64,000 bases of DNA. It comes from Megalobrama amblycephala. Its lineage: Eukaryota > Chordata > Actinopteri > Cypriniformes > Xenocyprididae. The stretch spans positions 7,544,396 to 7,608,395 of the forward strand of contig NC_063051.1 of NCBI RefSeq assembly GCF_018812025.1, read 5' to 3'. Below the pieces are notes generated by a model. It saw only the letters and a list, made by a program, of their open reading frames with translations, was not told the DNA's origin and searched no databases. The stretch's first letter is position 1. Each line of letters opens with the position of its first letter. Shown here one piece after another: positions 23,867 to 36,963 of this stretch. A program made the position numbers and the translations under genes.

Positions 23867-24560
23867 GTCAAAAGTACCGACTTCGGTACCAAGTCGGTAG
23901 TGAAATTTAAAAAATGTGACGATACCAGCATGTCCCCCACTGTTGAGCGGATACTTAAACACCTCTGATTGGCCATTGTGTTCACGCACTCAACAGATAT
24001 GTCTGTGATTGGCTACAATGATCAGCGCTTCAAAACATGTTGTAAATAGACATGTTTAACGCTCTTCACTGAGCGCTTACACAAATACACACGGGAGCGT
24101 TAAAGGTGCTAAAGAGGATGTTTTGTTTTATACATTTTTGCAATATTACTTGAAACTGTTACTAACTGATAAAAGACTATTTATTAGGTGCACTGAAAGT
24201 AATAATATTAATATACATCATCTGTGCACAAGGTAGGACCTTAAAAACATCAGCCAATCGTTTACGCGATCATCGCGTAAACAATTGGCCCTCTGGCTTG
24301 TCAATCACTGCCGTGACGTTCCTTGTGAGAGAACAGTAACTTTCCACACTCCACAGGCGCTGCATGCAATGTTTTTGTCAGGAGACAGGAGTAACAACTG
24401 CAGATTATGAGTTACCTGCGGTGAGTCCGATATAATGAATCCAAAAAACACGACACAGCGAATGCCGGTGGTAAACACTCGTGTTCCAATACTTTGCCAA
24501 AAAAATCCTCTCTATCACCTTTAAATGTAACAGTAGTAAACTTTGCATACACAGCTAATC
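23867..24560. repeat. Repeat-like block with palindromes
   Basis: GC-richer than its surroundings, with self-complementary pieces such as ACCGACTTCGGTACCAAGTCGGT near 23877. A 17-bp inverted pair with one mismatch lies at 24254-24288, centred on the TTTACGCGAT/ATCGCGTAAA core. No coding character. Confidence 0.5.
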
Positions 24561-24603
24561 TACAACTAAGTTTTTCATTTGTATTGCAACTATACTACAA
24601 GTG

Positions 24604-24606
<3 letters not shown>

Positions 24607-24662
<56 letters not shown>
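24607..24662. repeat. (TA)n microsatellite
   Basis: About 28 TA units. Confidence 0.96.
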
Positions 24663-24663
<1 letters not shown>

Positions 24664-27600
24664 TGATAGTTTACTAAATACTTGTAGCACATTTTTTTTG
24701 TTTATGAAAGAACACTTTAAAGTATACTCTCAGTAAACTACTAGTTTAGTGGTTTTATACTGCAAATATACTTTTGAATACTAGATTTTGAATAAAAAGC
24801 TGAGAAAATTGTGTTTTTTTTCAAAGCTTACGTCTGGATCAGATTCAGAATGATAATTAAAACATAGATGGAGTGGATTGCTTTCATCAACACCCCCAAA
24901 GCTTGTTCAGTCCTATACCTCTTCCTGAGTTGACATTTCATTCGGTAACATTAGGCAATTTAATGTTTGATGATTGCGTTATTTTACACGTGCATAAGCA
25001 ATGCTTCTATCGCTTGTTTCTGCTTCTTCGCCTGTGTTTTGATCCGGAGATTCTGTGAGATGGTCCACACTGCAGAACACGAGATCCAGGGGGCAAGGTT
25101 GGATCCAGATCCAACTCCTCCCACTTTACATATCCCTAAATCTACCTGTCTCCGCCCCCTGGATCTAAACCTACCCATCTCCACCCCCTGGATCTGGATC
25201 CAACTCCTCCCACTTTACATATCCCTTACCCTACCCTCTCCTGTTGTGCAGTGAGGGGCTACTGGATTCTGTACTCTTTCGGAAGGTGTGTAATAGCGCC
25301 CCCTATTGTATAACAGTGAAAACATGGATTGCTGGAAAATTCCGTCAATGCCAAGGAAAGAGTTAAGTAGATTTTATGTAAATTCCTATGTACACTACCA
25401 GTGGAGTACACAAAAAAATCCACATGCTCAGAATTAGGAACATATCTGTTTACTTTATAAATCAATATTTTCAAATATGTTTGTATTTAAATGTTTTTTA
25501 AGACAGTATGTAGAACTATGTGAAAAAGTATTTAATAGGCTACTCAATCAAAAGGGTAAACAACTACAACCAAAGTGTACTTAGAATACTTAATTATACT
25601 TTTAAGTAAATCACGATCAAAAGATAAAGTATAGGCCAATTATACTTGGACTTAATTGGAATTTTAAGTATATTTCTGAGAAGTACATTAAAAAGTAGAC
25701 TGAAAGAATACTTTCTTATTTTTAGTTTAAAAGAAGTATAGCACACTTGAATAAACTTATTTTTTATTAGGAAACCTGAAGATTTGCACAATGTATATTT
25801 TTGTATGCTTGTCACATTACAGTGACAGTGGAGAAAAATGACTGAAATTATTATAATTTATAATGGAAATGTGCAGAATCCATCAATGTTGCATATTTTT
25901 TCACAACTTTTAAACAGGAGAGTTTTGCCATATCAACTTCACACTGCAAAAAACAGCTGTTAGAAACTTAATGAGAAAATTTAATGAGGAATATACTCAT
26001 AACAAGAGAAATAATCTAACAATAGCTAAAAAAAAACAAAAAAAAAAGATAAAAAGCACCATAATTAACTACCTTTATTATGTGTGTAACTTTTGGGGCT
26101 TGCCAGCCCATTTGAAGCTATTGTGTGTTCTTCTGAAGTCATACAATAACTTTGTGTGAGGAAAAGACTTTGTCATTATTTAAAGCAAATCTTCTCTGCT
26201 GCAAGTCTAAAAATCTCCTTCACATACACTTTTATTCAAGCATGGTGCATCAAGACATGCCATGCTAGGTTTGACATTGTTAATGCCAAATGTCATTGCT
26301 TTTGTGTCTCATATCATAACGGTCGTTAGACTTCAAATTTTAATATATTCAGAAGACTTTGAATATAGTAGTATGGACTTTTATGGTGCCTTTTTTGTCG
26401 TTTTTCTAGCTTGACAGCATCAACATATTGCTAACATCTCTTTTTGTGGTCTACAGAAGAAAGAAAACCATGCAAGTTTGGAACAACATGAGGGTGAGTA
26501 AGTGATATTGACAATGACCGAATTTGAAATATTCTTTGAAAATAAGTCTTAATGCAGTTTTGTTTCTCCGGTAAATTAAGAATGTTTGATTATTTTTACT
26601 AAAAAACAAGGCAAAATATTCATTATGGATATGATTTGTTTACAGTGCATATGACACTGAGGAAAAAGAACAGATGATCTGCTGTTGAAGCATCAAAATC
26701 TTGGTCGTAGATCGGACTGTTCACGCACAGAGCTTTACAATCAACATGTCCTGGTGTAAGTAAAGCCTCTGCTTACCATTCAACACCTGCCTCCTCATAC
26801 CTGATACAGGCCAAGTCAACAAATAATCAAAGTAATAACTCTAGGACAACCATTTCCCTTGAATGAATGGTGCACACTTCCATTATTCCACAGCCCCATC
26901 TTATATCTATTATACACTATACGTATATGTCTGTATTATGTAGTGACTGGTCATACAGTCCTGGAAGAATGGTAGAAGAGAAGAAATGGAAGACAGTTGC
27001 AATGTACAGTTCAACAGAAAAGGTGTTTTGAGATGCATCCATGACATTTGTGTGTTTAACAAAGTCTGTTGCTCAGACTGTTTTGCTTCAGGATCCAAAT
27101 TATGTATTAATTATTACTATGAACTGCATGAAGCCCAACCATATGCAAAAAATATTAACATGGCATGGACTGAATAAGAAAATTCAACAACAATTTTGTT
27201 TTTTATCAGCCAAAATATGCTAGAGTTTGATTTAATGACCTGCCTTTGATGTTAACGATGCTGAACAAAAGTGTTTTCTCCTCTCTTTAAAAAAAAATCA
27301 TAATTAGCCCATTTTTTTGCTTATATTTATTATATCGATTTTTTATTATTATTATTTGTAATTAGTATTGTTTTTCGCTGCTGAAATCAGATCAGACCTG
27401 AGATCCATTTCTGGGTCACAACCCAACAGTCGAGAACCACATCTCTAACATAACATCTCTTCTTGGCACAGTATATTAGATCATTGCTTTCTTCCCAGGG
27501 GTTTAAACCACCTCCCTCCCGACGGGGAGATATATGGCAGCATTAGTAAAATGGAAGTGAAGGAGCATGAAAGTGAGAACTTGCTCACTCTTCAATCCAC

Positions 27601-30600
27601 CAACCTGCAGTAGACTTCTGGCCCTGCAACCCCGCTCAAAGTGGCATTACTATTAGAGCTCTCGGGGCATTTGACCTTCCTGGAAAAAAGGCCTTTCACA
27701 AATCCGCCCTAGGGACTTAGTCCTGATGGGTCTTTACAACTTGGAAGGATCTGTTGTTGTTGTTGTTGTTGCTGTAGCTTTTTTTTTTTTTTTTTTGTAC
27801 TTTACAAATCCTGAGGCTAGAAAATCGCCCCATGTATCATGCACATTGAATTTTACATGGCTTTCAGTTTGACCGGCCAGCTAGAGCAGTGTCTAATGTA
27901 ATCTGAAATGTGTTGGGTAAATTACCCAGCCAGACCCTAACCACTAATAACATAAATAAATAAATAAATAAATAAATGTACAAAGAAAGGAAGTAGATTA
28001 AATAAATCACCCAACAGGAGTTTTTCCGGTGTCATAAAAATGCACTCTTGTGACAAAACACCTCGATAGGGGACCTGGATATGAAGACGGGGCTCCAGGC
28101 GGCAAAATAACAAATTATTGGTCTCCGTCAAGAAAGCAGATGTTGGAAATGCAAATGATTATTGCTCTCCGCTCTTCATTTTGTTTGGTTGCGAGTGCAG
28201 CCCTTTGTCCCCAGGGTGAACTGCTTTATTCTTTTATGAGAAGGTGAAAAGAGACACAGGTAAATTGGGAATGGTGGAGATTAGGAGTCTTGAGAAGATG
28301 AATTCATTTCTTTAGGCGTTATCTGTTCATATAATATCTAGACTTCTGATTTATTATATGGTATGCACTGTCATAAGATACCAGACACAAATAAATCATC
28401 TGTGGTTTTGAAACAAGCAAATGCAAAATATCTGCATTTAAAAATGTTGATAGTAAATGTATGAGAAAGTATATAGAGTGCGACTGTGCCCGCACACATT
28501 TTCTGCTGAAGTATTTTTTTCCATTCATTTCTCATAAGGATTTCAAAAAAGTCTTCGTCAAAGCATTATAAGACATGAACCCAGTCAACCAGCTTTGAGG
28601 TAAATCGTAAGATTCCAAACTTTGATTTCAAGCAAAGAATACAAAGGTTCAAGACTGTGTGCTTAATGGGCTTTAGTGATTGAAAGAACTACAATCCCAT
28701 GAAGCATTGTGAACAGCATAATTAAATTAAAAACGGTTGGGAAATATAAACCTATGCATTTAAAAATGACAAGATATTTTAAGTTTATTGCAAAAGATGC
28801 AAATATATTTAAATATTTAAGTATGTTAAGAGCATAGAGAGACCGACTCGATTACATAATTTGCAGTGCTTCTTTGGAGTGGGCAGAGCTAAAGAGATCT
28901 TTTGCTTTTTTAACACACTAATTGGTGGAATTTTCTGTACAGCATCATGGGTAATGTAGTTTTTCACCACAAATTCTGCTGTTAAACATGATTATTTTAA
29001 AACTAAGTTGAAACAATACAGGCTACCGGCTTCAAAAGAAGCATATACTATCGATTAACAACCTCATAGCTCACAGTAAGGTTGTCTTTAAAGGTTTACA
29101 AGTTATCGTTAAAAATCAATTTCCTTATGGAAAAATGAATGGAATCCGACTGTTGCACTTGCACTCTATTGAGGTTTAAAAATATGTATTAAGTCTAAAT
29201 GAATCTTATTATATTAAGCAAATGCATTTAATTTGCATGTTAGCCTACCCTTACAAAAATTTTCATGGTAATCATAGTTTCCACCAAAATACCATAGTAA
29301 ATTTACTGACACTACTGTTATGTAAGGGATTTTGCGATGATTAGCTGATGTTATTTTGCTCCAAGGATAATCGCAAAATAAATGCTTGGACTTTGAATAA
29401 TGATTTGAGTTTAAATATTTTTTTATATATAATTTTACCTGTATCTTTAAATTACAACTTGCAAAACAATCGTTCTAGCAACAAGTCGAGTACTGCAACA
29501 ACATCATGTGACAGAATAACTTACCACCCTTTCTAACTATTGTAACTTGCTTTACTAACTACTATATTTTGGCAGAAACTATTGCTTCTGTGTTCATTTT
29601 GAGTGCCTCAGGGTCAAATTACATGTTTTGACAGTGGTTTCCAACAGTTTTGACACCAGATACATCACATGCTCAACAAACGCAGGCCGACTGCTGCACA
29701 ATAAGCTCAAATTAGCATAAACGTCGTCGCATATCACACGGTGTGTTTGCATGCATGTGACAGAGGGAAGCAAACGGCGAGGTGAATGGCAGCGTGCCGT
29801 TCATTTGCATCTGAGATACTCCTGTGTCTTTGCTGAGGGTTGACAATCGCTGTAATGTTAACACTGAGGCTACACCTGCGTCCCGCTTTGATGACCCGAG
29901 ACATTGCTATTTATGTTAATGTAAAAGTAAATCCACTTTGCATGGAAACATCGCTGAGTCAATTTTCCAGGCCTCGTCATGCGGAAAATAGAAGGAATAC
30001 ATAATATGAGACACGTGAGCCTCGTATATTGCTTGGTGCACATATTCTGAGATAATATGTGTAGGATGTGATTTAAGGGTTTTAGCTGTAGATCAAATCA
30101 TATAACATTTGCCTCCTTACCAGTCATCTGTATCAGGTCTAAATGGATGGATTCCATTAATTTAACCCTCTGATGCATGAATTATTAAATTACAAATGAG
30201 AAAAATTTTTTCTTTTTACTTCAAATCAAGAATATAATCATTCCTTTATAGGGAAAGGGAATATATTAGGGAACTTTTTTTTTTTTTTTTGCATCACAGT
30301 CTGTAAAAATGAACAGCCTTTTTGGGATTCGGATGAACAGAAATGAGACTCCTAATGTTAAAAGCTTCAGTAGGGACCCTTGAGACAGACGTGGCAATCA
30401 ATCAGTGATCATATGGGAGGCGTTTGATTTGAGTACCTGCAAAAACCTGCACTTGTGTGGTACTTAAAAAATCCACAGATGCATCTATTTTTTCTCTGAA
30501 ACCTACAGAACATTTGCACACCTTAAAAGTCACACGTGACTCAAATGCCAGGGCGGTCTCATAAGAGGAAATGTTGTGGTAGAAACTTTTATACAGTACT

Positions 30601-30675
30601 GCACCACCTAAACGCCACTTTTGTGACATTCTCATCCCTTCGGAAGATTCTGTCAAAGCTTCAACTAACTTCATA
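24663..30675. other. Gene-poor intergenic sequence
   Basis: No coding gene supported. It holds a direct repeat of about 30 bp (GATCCAACTCCTCCCACTTT and following) at about 25108 and 25197, an (AAAT)n tract at about 27951-27977, and a poly-T run at about 27780. A fragment like the right arm of the TTAA palindromes lies near 26450-26500. A repeat with inverted ACTACAATCCCATGAAGCAT and ATCATGGGTAATGTAGTTTT lies at about 28685-28970. Non-repetitive, better-balanced stretches at 28040-28220 and 29680-29990 are candidate conserved noncoding elements. Confidence 0.45.
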
Positions 30676-31645
30676 TACAGTACCGGTAACTGTTTTCTGT
30701 TTTAATGTAATTTGTTCATGGGATGCAAAGCTGAATTTTCAGCATCATTAGTCCAGTCTTCAGTGTCACACGATCCTTAAGAATCATTCTAATATGCTGA
30801 TTTACTGTTTAAGAAATATTTCTTATTATCAGTGTTGAAAACGGTACCATTCAAAGGTTTGGAGTAAGCAATGCTTTTATTCAGCAAGCACGCATTAAAT
30901 TCAAAAGTGACAGTAAAGACATTTATAACGTTACTAAAGATTTAAAATAAACACTGTTCTTTTGAACTTTCTATTCATCAAAGAATCCAGGTAAAAATGT
31001 ATCACAGTTTCCACAAAAATATTAAGCATCAAAAATTTTCAGCACTGAAAAAAATAAAAACTATCATTCTTAATTGAGCACCAATAATAATTGAGGAAAC
31101 ACTTTATTTTAGGATCTTTTAACTAGTTGCTTATTAGATTGCATGTTACTAGAATATTGGCTGTTTATTAATACTTAATGATCATATATTGATGCCTTAT
31201 TCTACATGACCTTATTCTACATTCTTAATCCTACCCAATACCTAAACTTAACAACAACACTACTAACTATTAATAAGCAGTAAATTAGGAGTTTATTGAG
31301 GGAAAAGTTGTAGTTAATAGTGAATATGTGTTCCCTATGCTAAAGCGTTACCATAATTGATAACAATTGAGCACAAAATCAGCATTTTACAAGGATTTCG
31401 GAAGGATCGTGTGACACTGAACACTAGAGTAATGATGCTGAAAATTCAGCTTTGCCATCATAGAAAAAAATTACATTTTAAATTGTATTAAAACATAAAA
31501 GAGTTATTTTAAATTGTAAAAATATTTCACAATATAACTGTTTTTACTGTATTTTGGGCAAATAAATATAGCCATGGTGAGCATAAGAGAGTTCTTTCAA
31601 AAACATTAAAAAATCTTAATGTTTCCAAACTTTTGACCGGTACTT
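30676..31645. mobile_element. Abundant cyprinid MITE, copies C (plus part, then minus copy)
   Basis: 30676-30845 reads in plus order (AGCTGAATTTTCAGCATCAT, CTTCAGTGTCAC). From about 30846 the same family reads in minus order (CTTTTATTCAGCAAGCACGC) and runs to TTTTGACCGGTAC at about 31640. The minus copy is interrupted by a hAT-like MITE at 31095-31352. Confidence 0.75.
31095..31352. mobile_element. hAT-like MITE nested in another MITE
   Basis: 258 bp with ends GGAAACACTTTA and (inverted) GGTAACGCTTTA, flanked by an 8-bp duplication ATAATTGA at 31087-31094 and 31353-31360. It interrupts a minus-orientation copy of the abundant MITE. Confidence 0.82.
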
Positions 31646-31656
31646 ATACACACTAA

Positions 31657-32013
31657 TGTTCAAGTTTGGGGTTGGTAAAAATGTTTAACTCTTTTCTATT
31701 TTAATATATATTAAAATGTAATTTATTCCTGTGATGCAAAGCTGAATTTTCAGCATCATTACTCCAGTCTTCAGTGTCACATGATCCTTCAGAAATCATT
31801 CTAATATACTGATTTGCTGCTCAAGAAACATTTATTATTATCATCAATGATCAGATCAGTTCTACTGTTTAATGTTTTTATGGAAACTGTGATAATTTTT
31901 TTTTTTAGGATCCTTTGATCAATAGAAAGCGTTTATTTGAAATAGATATCTTTTGTAATATTATAAATGTCTTTCAATTGAATGCATCTTTGCTGAATAT
32001 ATGAACTGTACAC
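31657..32013 (+). mobile_element. Abundant cyprinid MITE, copy D
   Basis: Plus-order landmarks: TTCAAGTTTGGGGTTGG, GCTGAATTTTCAGCATCATT, TGATTTGCTGCTCAAGAAAC, then CATCTTTGCTGAATA at the right end. Confidence 0.8.
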
Positions 32014-32095
32014 GGTTGTTGTTGATTTTGTTGTCACATTTAGTAACTTGTCTTGTGATCAGTTAGTTAGTTGTGGCAGTTGATGGTATTTTATC

Positions 32096-32152
32096 ATGTG
32101 TGTGTCTGTGTGTGTCTGTGTGTGTCTGTGTGTGTCTGTGTGTGTCTGTGTG
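32096..32152. repeat. (TGTGTCTGTG)n minisatellite
   Basis: Five to six copies of a 10-bp TGTGTCTGTG unit in perfect tandem. Confidence 0.95.
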
Positions 32153-33314
32153 AATAGACATGACCACGACATGTACATCATAAAATAAGATATGAAGAAC
32201 ATAATTTTGAATAATTTTAAACCATGTAAACTTAGAGAACAATTTGTGTTATGTAATCTGAATAGGTAATTGTTATAATGATGGCAGATTGTAAGTCATG
32301 GCATTCTGACATTTTAAAATCACTCAAGACATTTACTTTAATTAATTCAGCTCATAAAAGCCATGCACATTATCGAATTATTTTTTTTTTATTCTACAAA
32401 CTTGTGATTAACGTCAATACTCCGCAAAATATCACATAATCGAGTTCTCACTACATGCTTTTCTTGGGTCACAGCAGCTCAGAATCATGTCAAAACTGTG
32501 TGCGTCACCCTATTTAAACCTGATCCTTTAGACATTTTCTTAAACTTAAATACCAGTCATGAATATATTCATTCAGGAATTATAAATTTCCAATATTTAG
32601 GAATTAGTCAGGGTTTCTGGCCCACGGTACAGAATCGGTCCCAATAGAGAGGAGCAGTACAGTGGTTAAATGAGTTCTCCAGAGTATTTTTAAATGCCCA
32701 GACCCTGGGGTGAATACTTATCCCCTAACTGAGGGACGATTTGAGGCTGGCAGTGGAGAGCGGGCTGGAAAAGATGGACTGGTAATTGCCATGCCAAGGC
32801 AGGGGTATATTAGAATGCCTGAATACATGAATAAGTATGTTGCAGATGCCGGGAAACTTGAGGTTAGGAATCGAGTTTGGGGGGCAGATGCAGCCTGAAT
32901 AGCATCTTTCCTCAACAGCAGCATCTATTAACTATATTTTTACATTTTCTGAAGAAAATTTGACTTGCTTACCCATGCAAAATTTAATGTCACAATAGAT
33001 GGTTGTGGATGGTTGCCAGAATATTGCTAAGTGGTTGCTAGTTTTGGTATGGTTGCAATGTCTTTATATTCTCTAGGTCCCTCTTTCTATGGAATTTTTC
33101 ATCCTTTTTAATTTCTGCTGGGTATTGTAAGTCTGACCTGCTAGAAAAGTAATACTGTAGCACACTTCCTCCTAATTAGCTGGACAATTGGTGTCATGCA
33201 TGTCTGAGTTAGTCTTAAAAAGTCTTAAGTTCAGTTTGATCAAATTTAAGGACATAAAATTCTTAAATATCTTAAATATTATATGAAAAGTCTTAATTAT
33301 CATTTCAAGTGGTC
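32153..33314. other. No gene seen
   Basis: AT-rich. The paired sense and antisense frames at 32710-32924 overlap each other and match nothing I recognise. The block at 32690-32900 is GC-richer and non-repetitive. Confidence 0.4.
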
Positions 33315-33878
33315 TTAAAGGGTTAGTTCACCCAGAAATGGAAATTCTGTTAATAGTGACTCACCCTCATGTTGTTCCACACCCATAAGGCCTTCGTTCA
33401 TCTTCGGAACACAAATTAAGATATTTTTTATGAAATCCGTGAGGTTCATGACTCGTCCATAGATAGCAATTTAACCAACACTTTCAAGGTCCAGAAAGGT
33501 ACTAAAGACAGCATTAAAATAGTCCACATGACTGCAGTGGTTCAACCTTAATTTTATGAAGCGATGAGAATGCTTTTTGTGCGCAAAAACAAAACAAAAA
33601 TAACAACTGTGTCATTCCTGCGCACAAAAAGTGTTCTTGTCACTTCATAAAATTAAGGTTGAACCACTGCAGTAACGCTGACTGTTTTAACAATGTCTTC
33701 AGTACCTTTCTGGACCTTGAAAGCGGTGGGTAAATGACTGTCTATGGACCTCTCAGATTTCATCAAAAATATCTTCATTTGTGTTCCGAAGATGAACGAA
33801 GGTCTTACAGGTTTGGAACGACATGATGGTGAGTAATTAATGACAGAATTTTCGTTTTTGGGTGAATTAACCCTTTAA
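33315..33878. mobile_element. TTAA palindromic element, copy 1
   Basis: TTAA at 33315-33318 and 33875-33878. Ends AGGGTTAGTTCACCC and (inverted) AGGGTTAATTCACCC. The arms are near-complementary for about 230 bp each (for example CGTTCATCTTCGGAACACAA near 33396 against its complement near 33780). The loop lies between inner TTAA sites at 33548 and 33687. No coding capacity. Confidence 0.88.
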
Positions 33879-34530
33879 ATTTGAGATGGAAAACAAGAAT
33901 CGCAATATGGCTTCATATAATTTAATGTACATGCGCTGCATGTTTAGAAGTAAATACACTGCGCTGCACGTTCTACAAGCTGATGATTTTATCAACAAAT
34001 ACTACAGACAATGCTGCGTAGTAATTATATGTATTCTATTGTTTTTCTTGAAAGTTTTACGTTTAAACAGATTTCTCGACACTCGTTGACTTTGTTAAAA
34101 ATTTATGTTATCTGCTTGTTTACTCCAGTTTGATGTGTACATGGAAAGCCAACATCAGTTAAATTGTGCATGGCATTCAGCATTAATCTTTAAATGACCT
34201 GCAAGGTTTGTAATGCAGTCCTGTTCTTTCAAGCAGACCCACAGGGTGTGACACAAAGTTTTGTGCGGCTTAATAGACAAACTTAATAGAATGGCTTTTA
34301 ATCTATAGTCTCTCAAAGGCCTATTTTATTCAGGACAAACTGTGAAATCTATTGTGATGTCCCTATGTTTGGGGTAAGGATTAGATTGCTCTATATTAGG
34401 TTAATTCAAAGGTTATTTGGTGAAATCAACAACAGGCATCTACAATATAGCAAATTATATAAAGTCATATGGAACCAGCTCAGCCATTTCCACCAGGTGG
34501 CGCTCTAATGTCATTCTAAATGCTTTAGAA
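33879..34530. other. No gene seen
   Basis: AT-rich unique sequence. No coding or repeat structure that I can support. Confidence 0.4.
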
Positions 34531-34701
34531 CAGGGGTGTCCAAACTCTGCAGAGTTTAGCTCCAACTTACCACAACACACCTGCCTGGAAGTTTCCTGTA
34601 TGCCTAAAAAACTTGATTGGCTGGTTCAGGTGTGTTTAATTGAGGTTGGAGCTAAACTCTGCAGGACAGTGGCCCTCCAGGAGCAGGATTGGACACCCCT
34701 G
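34531..34701. mobile_element. hAT-type MITE, 171 bp
   Basis: CAGGGGTGTCCAA at the left and TTGGACACCCCTG at the right are perfect inverted ends. The flanks are CTTTAGAA (34523-34530) and GTTTAGAA (34702-34709), an 8-bp duplication with one change. The interior is also self-complementary (AGAGTTTAGCTCCAAC against GTTGGAGCTAAACTCT). Confidence 0.9.
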
Positions 34702-34955
34702 GTTTAGAAAAATGATCAACAAGCAACAAGAGAGTGTGATGGTGCCATATAGGATGTGTTCCTGGATCAACATTTTTGTTGGTCTTAGTACAACATTCTT
34801 GTCAAAATAACAAAAGATAAAATGTTATTCAGGTTCTGACCTCAGCTGTAACTCTTAATTAACCCTGAACCTAACCTTACAAACGAATTGGATAATAAGA
34901 GTGTAGATCTAGGATCTAGGAAGGATCTTGGGAAAATTCCAGGATGGAATATACA

Positions 34956-35434
34956 CTATCGTTCGAAAGTTTGAGGTACTTTTTTATTTAATTTTAAAAA
35001 TGTAATACTTTTATTCAAAACGGTTGCATCAGATTGATCAAAAGTGCCATTAAAGACATTTAAAAATTAATAAAAATTTTCCATTTCAAATAAATGCTGT
35101 TCTTTCAAACCTTCTGTTCAAGGAATCCTGAATAAAATATGTATCACAGTTTTCACAAAAACATTCAGCAGCATAACTGTTTTCCACGTCAAATCAGCAT
35201 ATTAGAATGATTTCTGAAGGATCATGTGACACTGAAGACTGGAGTAAAAATGCTGAAAATTCAGCTTTCTATCACAGGAATACATTGCATTTTCAAATAT
35301 ATTAAAATAGAAAACATTGTAATAATATTTCACAATATTATAATAATGATTTTACTGTATTTTTGAGCATAAGAGACTTCTTTCAAACACATGAAATATG
35401 TTACAACCTCAAACTTTTGAACGGTAATGTATAA
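34956..35434 (-). mobile_element. Abundant cyprinid MITE, copy E (full length)
   Basis: Both termini are present: ACTATCGTTCGAAAGTTTG at the left and CAAACTTTTGAACGGTAATG at the right. The internal order is reversed relative to copies A and D. Confidence 0.85.
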
Positions 35435-36347
35435 GAATAATTTTTCATACCGTTGTGCATATGTGATAATATTATCACCTATCAGTGTTTGATTTTAAGC
35501 ACTCCTTTGTTCCATTTTGGAACAGTATTGGATTGCCACTTGAAGCCCAATGTAAAATCTAAAGCAAGACCAGTTTTCTCAGTTTCTCTATTCTAGATAT
35601 ATATCAGAAAAAATGTATATTGACAAAGCTGGATTATAAAAATTCAAAGTTCGTCTACACGACCACCACCAGGCTTCACTGCTGTGACGCATCACTTGTC
35701 TCACAGATTGTACCCACTCAGCATGCTGGCCATCTGGCTTGTCTTTACAACAAGGACAGAAATACAAATCATACCTACCTAGCCACAGATATTGCAGAGG
35801 TTACACATTACCAAAAAGAAGAAGGAAAAAAAAAAAAACAGTTCTGACGTAAACTCAATGGAGCGCTGCAGCTCCCAGCCATATGGGGACTTAAATGGAT
35901 CCTAGAATTGTTCAGTCTATCTGCTGAGTGCAGGTTTTGGAACTACACAGAGACAAGCCTCATCCAACATAACGCAGGGGAATGTACTCGCTGCTGTGTT
36001 GACACAATGAGGGCACTATATGGAAGTTTAAAAGCATCAATTTCAGTGTCTGTTCAAGGGGCCATGGGCCTTTTGTGTGTTAAAGTATATTTAACATCAG
36101 AAGATGCTGCTGCCAGTGACTGTGTTTTGTCAATATGAGTTATAAGTGTTGTCACGTGTGGATTAAAGCAAATGTGCAGAGCTATATAAACAGCGGTATT
36201 AATTAAGCAATACAATCTGTTTAATTTTGTGGAGATTTTGTCTTGTGGAGATTTGAATAATCTCAAAGAATTCCTTTGATGGTAGACATGTCTATATCTT
36301 GAGATTTTGAACAACAATGAATGAGGTTAAAAAATGGAAACTGCTTC
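35435..36347. other. No gene seen
   Basis: No coding character. A poly-A run lies near 35827. Confidence 0.4.
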
Positions 36348-36963
36348 TTAAAGGGTTAGTTCACCCAAAAATGAAAATTATCCCATGATTTACTCTCTTT
36401 TTTCAGACAAACACAGTCTGAGATATATTTAAAAATATCCTGGCTCTTCCAAGCATTATAATGGTAGTGAACGAGGGGCGTGTTTTGAAGCACAAAATAA
36501 ATGCATCCATCCATCATAAATATAGTCCATACGGCTCCAGACGGTTAATAAAGGCCTTCTGAAGTAAATCGATGGGTTTTTGTAAGAAAAATATCCATAT
36601 TTAAAATGATCTAAAGTAAACTTTATAAATAACAGACAACCGTACGCATACTGTGCAAGTCAACTTGCACCAAAAAGTAACCCTTGAAGCAATGTATGAC
36701 GCAGGATGTAGGAGTAGCATAAGCTTAGACGCCTCTTCCTCTTCTCTTATATAGAAATCCTCCGAAATTTTCATTTTAGACTTCTAATTCGTGACCGGTG
36801 TTTTGTTTTTGTTTTGTTTTGTTTTGCTCTATCCTCTATCCGTTCACTACCATTATAAAGCTTGGAAGAGCCAGGATATTTTTAAATACATCTCCGATTA
36901 TGTTTGTCAGAAAGCTTGAGGGTGATGGGATCATTTTCATTTTTGGGTGAACTATCGCTTTAA
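36348..36963. mobile_element. TTAA palindromic element, copy 2 (different arms)
   Basis: TTAA at 36348-36351 and 36960-36963. Ends AGGGTTAGTTCACCC and (inverted) AGCGATAGTTCACCC. Only the outer 20 bp or so match copy 1. The inner arms (GGCTCTTCCAAGC against GCTTGGAAGAGCC) are specific to this subfamily. Confidence 0.88.

Noticed and set aside
32710..32924. Sense/antisense pair of open frames in a GC-richer patch
   Set aside because: No similarity to any family I know and no nearby promoter or splice signals. Not enough to call a gene.
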